From: Scybalosoma faecavium
GTDB taxonomy: Bacteria > Bacillota > Clostridia > Christensenellales > Christensenellaceae
Reading direction: 5' to 3'
Assembly: GCA_018716135.1 (NCBI GenBank)
Contig: DVKG01000008.1
Location: forward strand, 7,387-71,386
DNA length: 64,000 nucleotides
In this document: in pieces, positions 57,518 through 64,000 of the stretch
How positions within the stretch are numbered: position 1 is the stretch's first letter
How the letters are laid out: each line of letters opens with the position of its first letter
Position numbers and translations under genes: made by a program
The notes under the pieces: generated by a model
What the model was told of the DNA's origin: nothing
Database searches by the model: none
What the model saw: only the letters and a program-made list of their open reading frames with translations

Positions 57518-58620
57518 TTTCTCCTCCCGCAGTTTTGTGTTTCGTCCAGCATCTTTAGTACAAACTTCGCAGCTCGCTCTGTCGCGCGTCCGTCAAAACC
57601 GTAAGTGAACTGAGCTTTAAACACGCGCAGAGCCTTCGCATTGAAATCCTCTTTTTCAAACGCCTCGCGCACATCTTGTATCTCTCTGCATATTTTTCCC
57701 GGAACGAAATCTTCATATCCGTAATAAAACCCGCGCTCTTCCACATAGCTGTCCATATCCGGCACATAAAACAGCATCGGACGCGAAAGCAGACTGTATT
57801 CAAAAATAATAGACGAATAATCTGTAATGAGAACATCAGCCGACGCCAGCGCCTCCATTAGTTCAAATTCGCCAAAATCCGGCGCATCCGGCTTTTCCGT
57901 CATCATAGGATGCATTCTCACACAGAACGCATACCCCGCTCTTTCCACCTCTTCTCTCAGCTCCCCGGCGTCCGGCGGGCGTATATCGTCTATGCCCTCT
58001 CCGCGGAATGTCGGCGCATATAGAGCTATCCTCCTGCCCTTCAGCTCCGGATATGCTGCGCAAATCTTCTTTCTCGCACGGTCTATGAAGCCATCTTCTG
58101 TCAGCACATCCGCTCTGGGTATTCCCGCCGCGAGAACTCTCTCCACCGGAACGCTGAGCGCAGAGGCATATATCCCCGCTACGTCAGGGCAGCTCACCAC
58201 AACTCCATCCAGTCCGCTTATATCATATACGCGCTTCGTATGCGCTCCAAAGCGTTTGAACGCGCCGGCCGCGTGCCAGAGCTGCACTACTCTTACATTG
58301 TCCTTCTTTTGAATTTGAGACAAAACAAAACTGTTTCCTTCAAGGACTATTGTACTGCTCGTGTTGAAATACCACACTTCTCTGAGCGTATGCCACGCAT
58401 ATCTGAGCTTAGCGATCAGGCCTCCCTTGTATTCAGTACATAGTGCAATACACTTTTCATTCGTATTAGACTGTATATATTCGTACACACATCTGAGATT
58501 ACCGCCCAGTTTGTTAGAAAAATAAGACATGAACACTATACGTCGTTTGACTTTAGCGCGGCGCAGAAGCTTATCTGCTGTTCTAACCACTGCGGCTGTC
58601 ATACGTTGAAATGCATTCAT
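57514..58620 (-). CDS. CDP-glycerol/ribitol glycerophosphotransferase family (TagB-like)
   Basis: 368 residues. Cytoplasmic peripheral enzyme of the Glyphos_transf family: VVQLWHAAGAFKRFG with the first catalytic His, YAPTFRG, CVRMHPMM with the second, and LITDYSSIIFEYSLL binding the nucleotide. Members transfer polyol phosphates onto lipid-linked saccharides (TagB primes, TagF/TarL polymerise). The single-domain size fits a TagB-like primase. With TarI- and TarJ-like genes next to it the donor is probably CDP-ribitol; this is inference. Confidence 0.88.
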   Translation of the reverse strand: MNAFQRMTAAVVRTADKLLRRAKVKRRIVFMSYFSNKLGGNLRCVYEYIQSNTNEKCIALCTEYKGGLIAKLRYAWHTLREVWYFNTSSTIVLEGNSFVLSQIQKKDNVRVVQLWHAAGAFKRFGAHTKRVYDISGLDGVVVSCPDVAGIYASALSVPVERVLAAGIPRADVLTEDGFIDRARKKICAAYPELKGRRIALYAPTFRGEGIDDIRPPDAGELREEVERAGYAFCVRMHPMMTEKPDAPDFGEFELMEALASADVLITDYSSIIFEYSLLSRPMLFYVPDMDSYVEERGFYYGYEDFVPGKICREIQDVREAFEKEDFNAKALRVFKAQFTYGFDGRATERAAKFVLKMLDETQNCGRRK

Positions 58621-58657
58621 GTCTTCCCTCTTCTGTATTTAAATATATGTTGCAAGC

Positions 58658-59674
58658 TCATATCTCCCACTTCATAACAGTCTTGAAAGCGAGATGCAAA
58701 TCTTCTTCAAACGCATTAGTCACGTCCGCCATGCTCCGCACCGGCACGACCCGCCTTATTATCTTCTTGAGCTGACGCTGGACAAACGGCTGACTCTCCA
58801 GGAGGTGTGCCGTTTTGATAAAATCTTCTCTGCCGGAACGGCTGCGGCCTATTAACGTAAGCCCCTTTTCCAGTACCATGCGAGTACATATGGGTACGTT
58901 GTTTTCACTGACACCCATAAGCATTATACAGCCTTCCGGATGAATGCAGTCTATTATTTGATCTATCGCGCTCTCGCAGCCCGGACCTCCGACACACTCG
59001 AACGCATGATCCAGCTTGAACCCATCCGGAAGCTCGTCGACCGTATGCGTCTCCGCGAAGGAAAAGTAGGATAGCTTCTCTCGGCTGCGCCCCATAACGT
59101 ATATCTCCGCTTCAGGCAGAAACCTCGTGAGCAAGAGCGCTGTTATGTATCCCAGATTTCCTCCGCCCCAAACGCCTATTCTCTCTCTTCTGCCGTGAGA
59201 AATTTCCATGAACTTCTCTATAGTGTGCATAGAGACGCTGATAAGCTCGCTTATCGCCGCTATTTCCGGCTGAATTCCGGTGAAAGGAAATATCCTGTCC
59301 CGCTCCATCTTTACATATTCCTGCATGAATCCGTCGAATCCGCTCGCGCGGAACTTAGAAGAGCGCAGATAGTTTTCCTTTATAAATTCGTCTTCAGCCA
59401 CAGGCGTATTGGGGATGAGCAGGACTTTATCTCCCTGCTTAAATTCCCCTTTGCCGTCGTAGACAACTCTGCCCCACGCCTCGTGTATCAGAGCCATGGG
59501 GAGCTTCCTGTGCAGCACTCTCTTGTCGCGCCGGCCTGTAAAATACCTCTGATCGGCAGCGCAGATAGAGAGATATTCCGGACGCACTATGACGCTGCTG
59601 TCGTCCAGCGCAACTTCTTCGAAGCTCACGTTAAACTGTCTTGGCGCTATGAGTCTGTAGACTTGATTTATCAT
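58658..59674 (-). CDS. tarJ: TarJ-like ribulose-5-phosphate reductase
   Basis: 338 residues of the zinc alcohol dehydrogenase family. Begins INQVYRLIAPRQFNVSFEEV, with LSICAADQRYFTG and HEAWGRV supplying zinc ligands, and the nucleotide loop GVWGGGNLGYITALLL. These sequences match TarJ/Bcs1 reductases that make ribitol-5-phosphate with NADPH for wall or capsule polymers. Overlaps the TarI-like cytidylyltransferase by four bases, its usual partner. Confidence 0.85.
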   Translation of the reverse strand: MINQVYRLIAPRQFNVSFEEVALDDSSVIVRPEYLSICAADQRYFTGRRDKRVLHRKLPMALIHEAWGRVVYDGKGEFKQGDKVLLIPNTPVAEDEFIKENYLRSSKFRASGFDGFMQEYVKMERDRIFPFTGIQPEIAAISELISVSMHTIEKFMEISHGRRERIGVWGGGNLGYITALLLTRFLPEAEIYVMGRSREKLSYFSFAETHTVDELPDGFKLDHAFECVGGPGCESAIDQIIDCIHPEGCIMLMGVSENNVPICTRMVLEKGLTLIGRSRSGREDFIKTAHLLESQPFVQRQLKKIIRRVVPVRSMADVTNAFEEDLHLAFKTVMKWEI

Positions 59675-60381
59675 TTCACTTCCCCCTTGACTATTGCGTT
59701 CGCCACGCTGAGGTCATAGGGAGTCGTTATTTTTATGTTGAACAGCTCGCCGTCCACCATCTTTACCTTCGCGCCGCGCAGTACGCATATTTTGCACGCA
59801 TCCGTCAGCGTCGCCTTTTCTTCTTCTGTGAGCGTTTCAAAATGTTTAAGCAGCAGATTGATGTTAAAGCTCTGCGGAGTTTGCCCCTGGTACATATCGT
59901 TTCTCCACGGAATTTCTTTGAGGAACTGACCGTCATTAGATACGCAGATAGTATCCGTCGCGGGAATAACCGTGTCGCATATGCCGTACTTTTTCGCCGC
60001 TGCTATATTTTCATCAATCATTCTATGCGTTACAAACGGACGGACGGCGTCATGCGTGATTAATATATCATCGTCGTTAATGCCGAATTGCTCGCGCACC
60101 GCAGTTATTATATTCATTATGGTGCCGTTTCTGTCTTTGCCGCCTTCGCATACCTCAATCTTATCTGTCCAACCTATATATTTGTCTACCAGATCTGCCG
60201 TATGACCTGTCCAATCTGCAATGCAGCCTATGTATATTTTGTCAATCTGCGGATTGAGCAGAAATTTTTCCAACGTGTGGATTATTATAGGCTTGCCTGC
60301 CAGCTCCAGAAATTGCTTCGGCATCTCTGTATAGCCCATTCTCTTGCCTTTTCCGCCTGCCAGTATACCGGCGTATATCAT
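59671..60381 (-). CDS. tarI: TarI-like ribitol-5-phosphate cytidylyltransferase
   Basis: 236 residues, IspD/TarI superfamily. CTP-binding loop LAGGKGKRMGYTEMPKQFL, then THDAVRPFV and NDMYQGQTPQSFN. IspD is the main alternative, but the four-base overlap with a TarJ-like reductase favours TarI, making CDP-ribitol. Start at 60381 with GGAGG eight bases upstream. First gene of the four-gene unit tarI-tarJ-tagB-mscS. Confidence 0.85.
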   Translation of the reverse strand: MIYAGILAGGKGKRMGYTEMPKQFLELAGKPIIIHTLEKFLLNPQIDKIYIGCIADWTGHTADLVDKYIGWTDKIEVCEGGKDRNGTIMNIITAVREQFGINDDDILITHDAVRPFVTHRMIDENIAAAKKYGICDTVIPATDTICVSNDGQFLKEIPWRNDMYQGQTPQSFNINLLLKHFETLTEEEKATLTDACKICVLRGAKVKMVDGELFNIKITTPYDLSVANAIVKGEVK

Positions 60382-60412
60382 GAGTTTTACCTCCAAAAGT
60401 CAATATAAATTT

Positions 60413-60438
60413 ACAGCCGCGGCTTACGCCCGGTCGCT
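60413..60438 (-). repeat. GNRA-loop hairpin in the tarI leader
   Basis: On the minus strand ACCGGGC-GTAA-GCCGCGGCT, followed by GTAAATT. It resembles the hairpin at 41679-41696 in stem, loop and the TAAATT after it, and lies in the same sense before its gene. Confidence 0.45.
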
Positions 60439-60538
60439 AGATTAATAAAACACGTCTTTTTACAACGAATTATTGTGTTCTTAACATATATCTGCCGAAT
60501 TAGATAATAGCATTTTTGCCCACGTTAGTCAACCTCTC

Positions 60539-61288
60539 TCACATCCCTGTGCCTTTCAGCCAATATCTCAGCGTAGCCAAAGTCTCCCTCAAGTAAAAAT
60601 TCGGTATCATATACCACTTTGACTTAGACCCCACGCCTTTAAGCTCCATGCCCGCTTCTCTTGCCGCCAGCTTAGCACGGTAGACGTGAAAATCGCTCGT
60701 TGCAAAAACGGCAGTCCACCCGTCGGGGAAACGCTCGTCCAAAAGCTGTTTTGCAAACAAAAAGTTCTGATAGGTACTTTTTGACTTATCTTCTACTATG
60801 GTTCGTTCTTCGGGAAAGCCCTTTGATATAACGTATCTCTGCATTGCCAATCCTTCCGGAATAGGCTCGTCTCTCCCCTGCCCGCCTGTCAGAACCAGAA
60901 GGCTGCCGTTTTCCTCTGCGTATTGCATAGCGGCATTGCATCGCCTCTGCGCCGTCTCGCCGGCGACTCCATTCCGCACCCCGGCCCCTAGAACTATAAC
61001 CGCATCCGCGTTTTTCGGCACATCAGACCCCGCATTACATTGCGCCGCTATAGTAAGCAGCATAAGGGATACAAATGCCGCATATGCGAATATAAGCACA
61101 TATTTTACAAAAGCCCCTCCGCCGGACAGCCATGGAGCATTAAAAAATATTCCGTACGCCAGCAATGGAACGCCCAACAAAGCCGGAAGTATAACCCCCA
61201 AATTATAATTTGAGAGAAACATTATCGCTATTGTATCTAATATCAGCAGCGCGCCAATCAATATCAAAAGGCACCTTATTATTTCCAT
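60539..61288 (-). CDS. YdcF-family membrane protein (DUF218)
   Basis: 250 residues. About three membrane helices in the first 85 residues, then an extracytoplasmic DUF218 domain: DAVIVLGAGVRNG, LVLTGGQG, EDKSKSTYQNFLFAK and VFATSDFHVYRA. Relatives SanA/ElyC affect envelope polymer synthesis, but the reaction is unknown. Start at 61288 with AGAGG upstream; an ATG 18 bases earlier lacks a site. Separate from the tar-like unit by about 160 bases. Confidence 0.85.
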   Translation of the reverse strand: MEIIRCLLILIGALLILDTIAIMFLSNYNLGVILPALLGVPLLAYGIFFNAPWLSGGGAFVKYVLIFAYAAFVSLMLLTIAAQCNAGSDVPKNADAVIVLGAGVRNGVAGETAQRRCNAAMQYAEENGSLLVLTGGQGRDEPIPEGLAMQRYVISKGFPEERTIVEDKSKSTYQNFLFAKQLLDERFPDGWTAVFATSDFHVYRAKLAAREAGMELKGVGSKSKWYMIPNFYLRETLATLRYWLKGTGM

Positions 61289-61451
61289 CTTACCTCTCTT
61301 TTTCATTTCATATCATATCGCATCGCTTAGTCTGTCCAAAAATGCGCCTAGAATATCGCGCTGACTAATTTTAAGTATAATAAAGCCCAATATTTGCTTC
61401 AAGCCTATTTATGTCGAATTTACATATAATTTGCATTAGCCGCTAACGTCT

Positions 61452-62774
61452 CTATTCACAAACCAGCAAATAGCCGTTCGGCTTTATCTCACATCCCGCC
61501 TCATCCAGCGCATTCAGAAGCTCCACTGCTTCCGGCGTTATTCTCTGACCCGCCGCTATCAGCGCGACTCCCGGAGGATAGCAGTATACAGAAGCAGCGC
61601 ATATCCTGCCTTCTGCGTCGGAACGGCTTACCTTACATGTCCTCCCCAGCGCAGCCTCTCTCGGAGTCATTTCAGTCCCTGAGCGCAGTACATATTTGAA
61701 TACCGGAGAGACTGTATTTCCCCTGCTCAAAGCGTTCAGCCCTGATACAAGCCTGTCCATATCATCTTTTGTATCGCTGACTGTCATTATGCAAAGTATG
61801 CGGGAAGGCTCTGCGCATTCGACTTCTATTCCCATGCTGTGCAGCTCCTCCGCGGCTCTGTACCCCGTTATTCCCCGTCCTGATACATCTATGACCAACT
61901 TTGTCATATCATCCACAGCAAGACATTTTAAGCCGTCTATGCTGTTTATTTTTTCTCTGACAACCCTCAGCGTACACAGCAGCTCTTCCAGCTTTTCTTT
62001 CCCTTTGCACCTCATAAAGTCGCGAGCTTTATCAATGCTTTCAAGAAGCACATAACTCGGGCTTGTAGTGTGAACTCTGTTGAGAGCGCGCTTCAGCCTC
62101 TCTGCATCAACTCTATCAGACGCAAACAAAGCCGCAGTCATGCCCATCGAGGGCAATGTTTTATGCAAGCTTTCACACCATATGTCAGCGTATCTGCCCG
62201 CGTCCGGCGGAAGCTGGTCAGTGTATCCCAGATGCGCGCCGTGCGCGCTGTCTATAATAAAAAGCATTCCCGCCGAACGCACTGCCCTTCCGATTCTCTC
62301 AAGCTCCGCCGCTCTGCCCATATAAGTGGGATAAGTCAAGTAGACTGCCTTCGCGTCAGGATTTTCAACAATTGCACGCATTACGCTATCTTCATCCACT
62401 TTGGGAGGTTCTTCTATTCCGCATTCCACTTCTACATATATTGGAACTATGCCCGACAGCACCATTCCATTTTCCGCGCTGATATGAAAATCACGCGCCA
62501 TTATAATCTTACTTCCGGGAGAGAAATAAGACATCATGGCTAATATCGGAGCGCTGCTCCCTGCCAGAGAATAAAAGCATGAAGCCGCTCTTTTCTCTTT
62601 AGCATAAAGATTCTGCGATTTCGCTATAACTCCGTTAGGTGAGAGCAGATTATCAGAATCGGATAATTCAGTTATATCCGCCGCATTCAGCCTGCCTTTA
62701 TGCCCAGGCATACACATTCTGAGTATGTCGCTCTCTCTATATCTCTTGAGCATATCTGCAATTGGCGTTGACAT
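61452..62774 (-). CDS. Orn/Lys/Arg decarboxylase-family PLP enzyme
   Basis: 440 residues. Begins with MPGHKGRLNA, the family signature, then YLTYPTYMG, IIDSAHGAHLGY and the PLP lysine in CESLHKTLPSMG. C-terminal small domain is complete and ends in the YPPGVALIAAG segment. Shorter, non-inducible type as in Gram-positive bacteria, where it makes polyamines (arginine, lysine or ornithine decarboxylase); substrate undecided. Start at 62774 with GAGGG upstream. Single gene. Confidence 0.88.
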   Translation of the reverse strand: MSTPIADMLKRYRESDILRMCMPGHKGRLNAADITELSDSDNLLSPNGVIAKSQNLYAKEKRAASCFYSLAGSSAPILAMMSYFSPGSKIIMARDFHISAENGMVLSGIVPIYVEVECGIEEPPKVDEDSVMRAIVENPDAKAVYLTYPTYMGRAAELERIGRAVRSAGMLFIIDSAHGAHLGYTDQLPPDAGRYADIWCESLHKTLPSMGMTAALFASDRVDAERLKRALNRVHTTSPSYVLLESIDKARDFMRCKGKEKLEELLCTLRVVREKINSIDGLKCLAVDDMTKLVIDVSGRGITGYRAAEELHSMGIEVECAEPSRILCIMTVSDTKDDMDRLVSGLNALSRGNTVSPVFKYVLRSGTEMTPREAALGRTCKVSRSDAEGRICAASVYCYPPGVALIAAGQRITPEAVELLNALDEAGCEIKPNGYLLVCE

Positions 62775-62913
62775 ACATTCCCTCTTTTCTAAAATCAGCA
62801 CTAATATCCGCTATTATAATTCATATCTGCATAAAAGGCAACCTGGCGCTTACTTTTTTGAATAACTATATTTAATTTTCATCATATAGCATTATTTTTA
62901 ACTTTCATTTTAT

Positions 62914-62943
62914 TGATATTACAGCATAGTATTTGATATAATT
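62914..62943 (+). promoter_or_regulatory. Promoter of the orphan membrane protein gene
   Basis: TTGATA (62914-62919), 18 bases, TATAAT (62938-62943), 25 bases before the start codon. Confidence 0.6.
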
Positions 62944-62968
62944 ATTAATTACAGAGAGGAGAGTTCCT

Positions 62969-63766
62969 ATGAAAATAACGACGAGAAACAACATGTTGCT
63001 GTTTTCTGTCCGTGCGCATTCCAGTACGTTTCGCTACGCGCTTTATTTTATAAAAGCCGGCGCTATCGCCGAGCCTACGCCCAGAATATATACATATTAC
63101 TGTAATTCAGGACGCTCATTTTATAAATTTAGACCCGGCTGCGTCTACAATATAAACATAAAAGAAACTCAAATAGTCAGTTTTGAGCTCATAGATGAAA
63201 TAGAAATCACAGACGACGAGTTTTTTACACTGTGCGACATGCGGGATTTTGCCGAGCTATCAGAAAAAGAAATGGCTTCATATGGCATGAATTCGGAGGA
63301 TTACCATCCTTCGAATATATATTATACTTTTTCAAATTATAAAATGCTTTGCAATTACTATCCTTCCGGTTCTCATAGGTTATGCTTCCGACTCATACGA
63401 TCTTTCTTATCTCTAATATCCGTTATATGTCCTGTAGTCCTTTATTTTTTATATGTATACAGCATTATGACGTATCACCGAAGCGGAGCATTCGGGCTTT
63501 TGTCAGCGCTCGGACCGCCCATATGCACACTCGGTTCCCTTCCTTTTATAATCTGGCTTACCAATTGCCTAAATTCACTCAGTGATATGCTCCTTCTGAA
63601 TCTCCCTTTTTTCAGATATGATGAACTTCGTATTTACGCATTTGAGCTGGGGGGAATCAGAAAAAGCGTATACCTTCGCCGCGGCGAATTCAAACCAATT
63701 TTCCTTCGCGGTCTGATACTATTTGGAATAGCTATTCTCTCGCTTTTAATTTCTTACTTTATATAA
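62969..63766 (+). CDS. Hypothetical membrane protein
   Basis: 265 residues that I cannot assign to a family. The N-terminal ~135 residues are soluble, Tyr/Phe/Asn-rich and probably beta-structured. Four hydrophobic segments follow: about 145-165, 176-198, a short one near 203-212, and 247-265 at the very C-terminus. GAGAGGAGAG seven bases upstream supports the start. AT-rich compared with its neighbours. It has its own promoter and terminator and lies next to the rRNA operon. Confidence 0.7.
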   Translation: MKITTRNNMLLFSVRAHSSTFRYALYFIKAGAIAEPTPRIYTYYCNSGRSFYKFRPGCVYNINIKETQIVSFELIDEIEITDDEFFTLCDMRDFAELSEKEMASYGMNSEDYHPSNIYYTFSNYKMLCNYYPSGSHRLCFRLIRSFLSLISVICPVVLYFLYVYSIMTYHRSGAFGLLSALGPPICTLGSLPFIIWLTNCLNSLSDMLLLNLPFFRYDELRIYAFELGGIRKSVYLRRGEFKPIFLRGLILFGIAILSLLISYFI

Positions 63767-63792
63767 TATAAATATATAATTCAACAAAAAAT

Positions 63793-63822
63793 GAGCAGGG
63801 TTGTTACAGCCCTGCTTTTTTC
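63793..63822 (+). terminator. Terminator of the orphan membrane protein gene
   Basis: AGCAGGG (63794-63800) pairs with CCCTGCT (63810-63816), followed by T6. Confidence 0.9.
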
Positions 63823-63868
63823 TGCTTTTTACGTAGTTATAGAGAGGGGGGAGGAGGAATGTTGAAAG

Positions 63869-63899
63869 TAAAAAAGAGATTCACATTTGTGAATCTCTC
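63869..63899 (-). terminator. rRNA operon terminator
   Basis: On the minus strand AGAGATTCAC and GTGAATCTCT form a perfect 10-bp stem followed by T5, just past the 5S 3' end. Confidence 0.9.
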
Positions 63900-63908
63900 T
63901 AAAATTGA

Positions 63909-64000
63909 AACCGGCAGCTACCTAACCTCCCACACCGTCTCCAGTGCAGTACTTTCGGCGTATAAGGGCTTAACTTCTGTGTTCGGAATGTAAACAGGTG
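63909..64000 (-). rRNA. 5S ribosomal RNA, 3' part
   Basis: On the minus strand the sequence reads CCTGTTTACATTCCGAACAC, AGAAGTTAAGCCC and GGTAGCTGCCGG, the conserved core and 3' end of bacterial 5S rRNA. The first ~25 bases lie outside the window, and the 3' end is placed to within a few bases. It is the end of an rRNA operon arriving from the right. Confidence 0.93.

Noticed and set aside
63859..63899. Small ORF after GGAGGAGG near the right end
   Set aside because: It reads straight into the rRNA terminator hairpin and would end within the 5S region; the purine-rich stretch is probably chance.

Overview
The window reads as chromosome of an anaerobic, low-to-mid GC, Gram-positive bacterium of class Clostridia (Bacillota), probably a gut butyrate producer from a spore-forming lineage. 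The indications are a complete acetyl-CoA to butyryl-CoA gene set, an [FeFe]-hydrogenase maturase (HydE), a sortase-built pilus, ScpA/ScpB, RNase Y, a CIRCE element, an FMN riboswitch, and sporulation-associated genes (GerW/YtfJ, a DacF-like carboxypeptidase, a SleB-like hydrolase, and the front half of sigK). I cannot fix genus or species. I see no prophage, IS element or CRISPR array.

Layout. 0-3 kb: aldehyde/redox detoxification group (flavodoxin, aldo/keto reductase, AdhR-like MerR regulator, iron alcohol dehydrogenase) with a textbook 19-bp-spacer MerR promoter. 3.2-3.7 kb: an N-terminal-only sigK that stops matching the family exactly where skin-type elements interrupt this gene. 3.8-5.4 kb: membrane-anchored polysaccharide deacetylase and a metallochaperone. 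5.6-12.1 kb: butyrate pathway in two minus-strand units, thl-crt-hbd and bcd-etfB-etfA. 12.8-19.4 kb: DUF368 transporter, SleB/LysM hydrolase, FAD dehydrogenase with a Cys cluster, and clpB behind a CIRCE operator. 19.85-23.7 kb: FMN riboswitch and ribD-ribE-ribBA-ribH. 23.8-30.6 kb: a pilus operon with the architecture of the streptococcal FCT-3 locus (VWA adhesin, small DivIVA-like protein, inactive signal-peptidase-like SipA, major pilin, class B sortase, minor pilin). 30.8-36 kb: hydE, an internally deleted GlcD-like oxidase, metNIQ, tRNA-Pro(GGG). 36-42.4 kb: YbaK deacylase, YczE-like membrane protein, NlpC/P60 hydrolase, large secreted beta-helix protein, AT-rich GNAT. 42.7-48.1 kb: cysK, flavoprotein, surE, rsuA/rluB-like, dacF-like, gerW, DUF2953. 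48.2-54.6 kb, plus strand: site-2 protease, scpA, scpB, lspA, small coiled coil, rluD, degenerate LytM lipoprotein, beta-propeller. 54.7-62.8 kb, minus: rny, then mscS/TagB-like/TarJ-like/TarI-like genes for a polyol-phosphate wall polymer, YdcF, an Orn/Lys/Arg decarboxylase-family protein. 63-64 kb: orphan membrane protein and the 3' end of an rRNA operon (5S, minus strand).

The observations most worth following are: (1) the truncated sigK with an inverted repeat at the break; (2) a palindromic interspersed repeat present three times, one copy inside the clpB leader; (3) the pilus locus with a SipA that has lost both catalytic residues and three substrates with non-LPXTG sorting motifs; (4) an apparently clean in-frame loss of about 120 residues from the GlcD-type FAD domain; (5) a lipoprotein whose LytM domain has lost its zinc ligands, paired with a membrane-anchored beta-propeller. 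All assignments rest on reading the sequence and on family knowledge; no database search was run.
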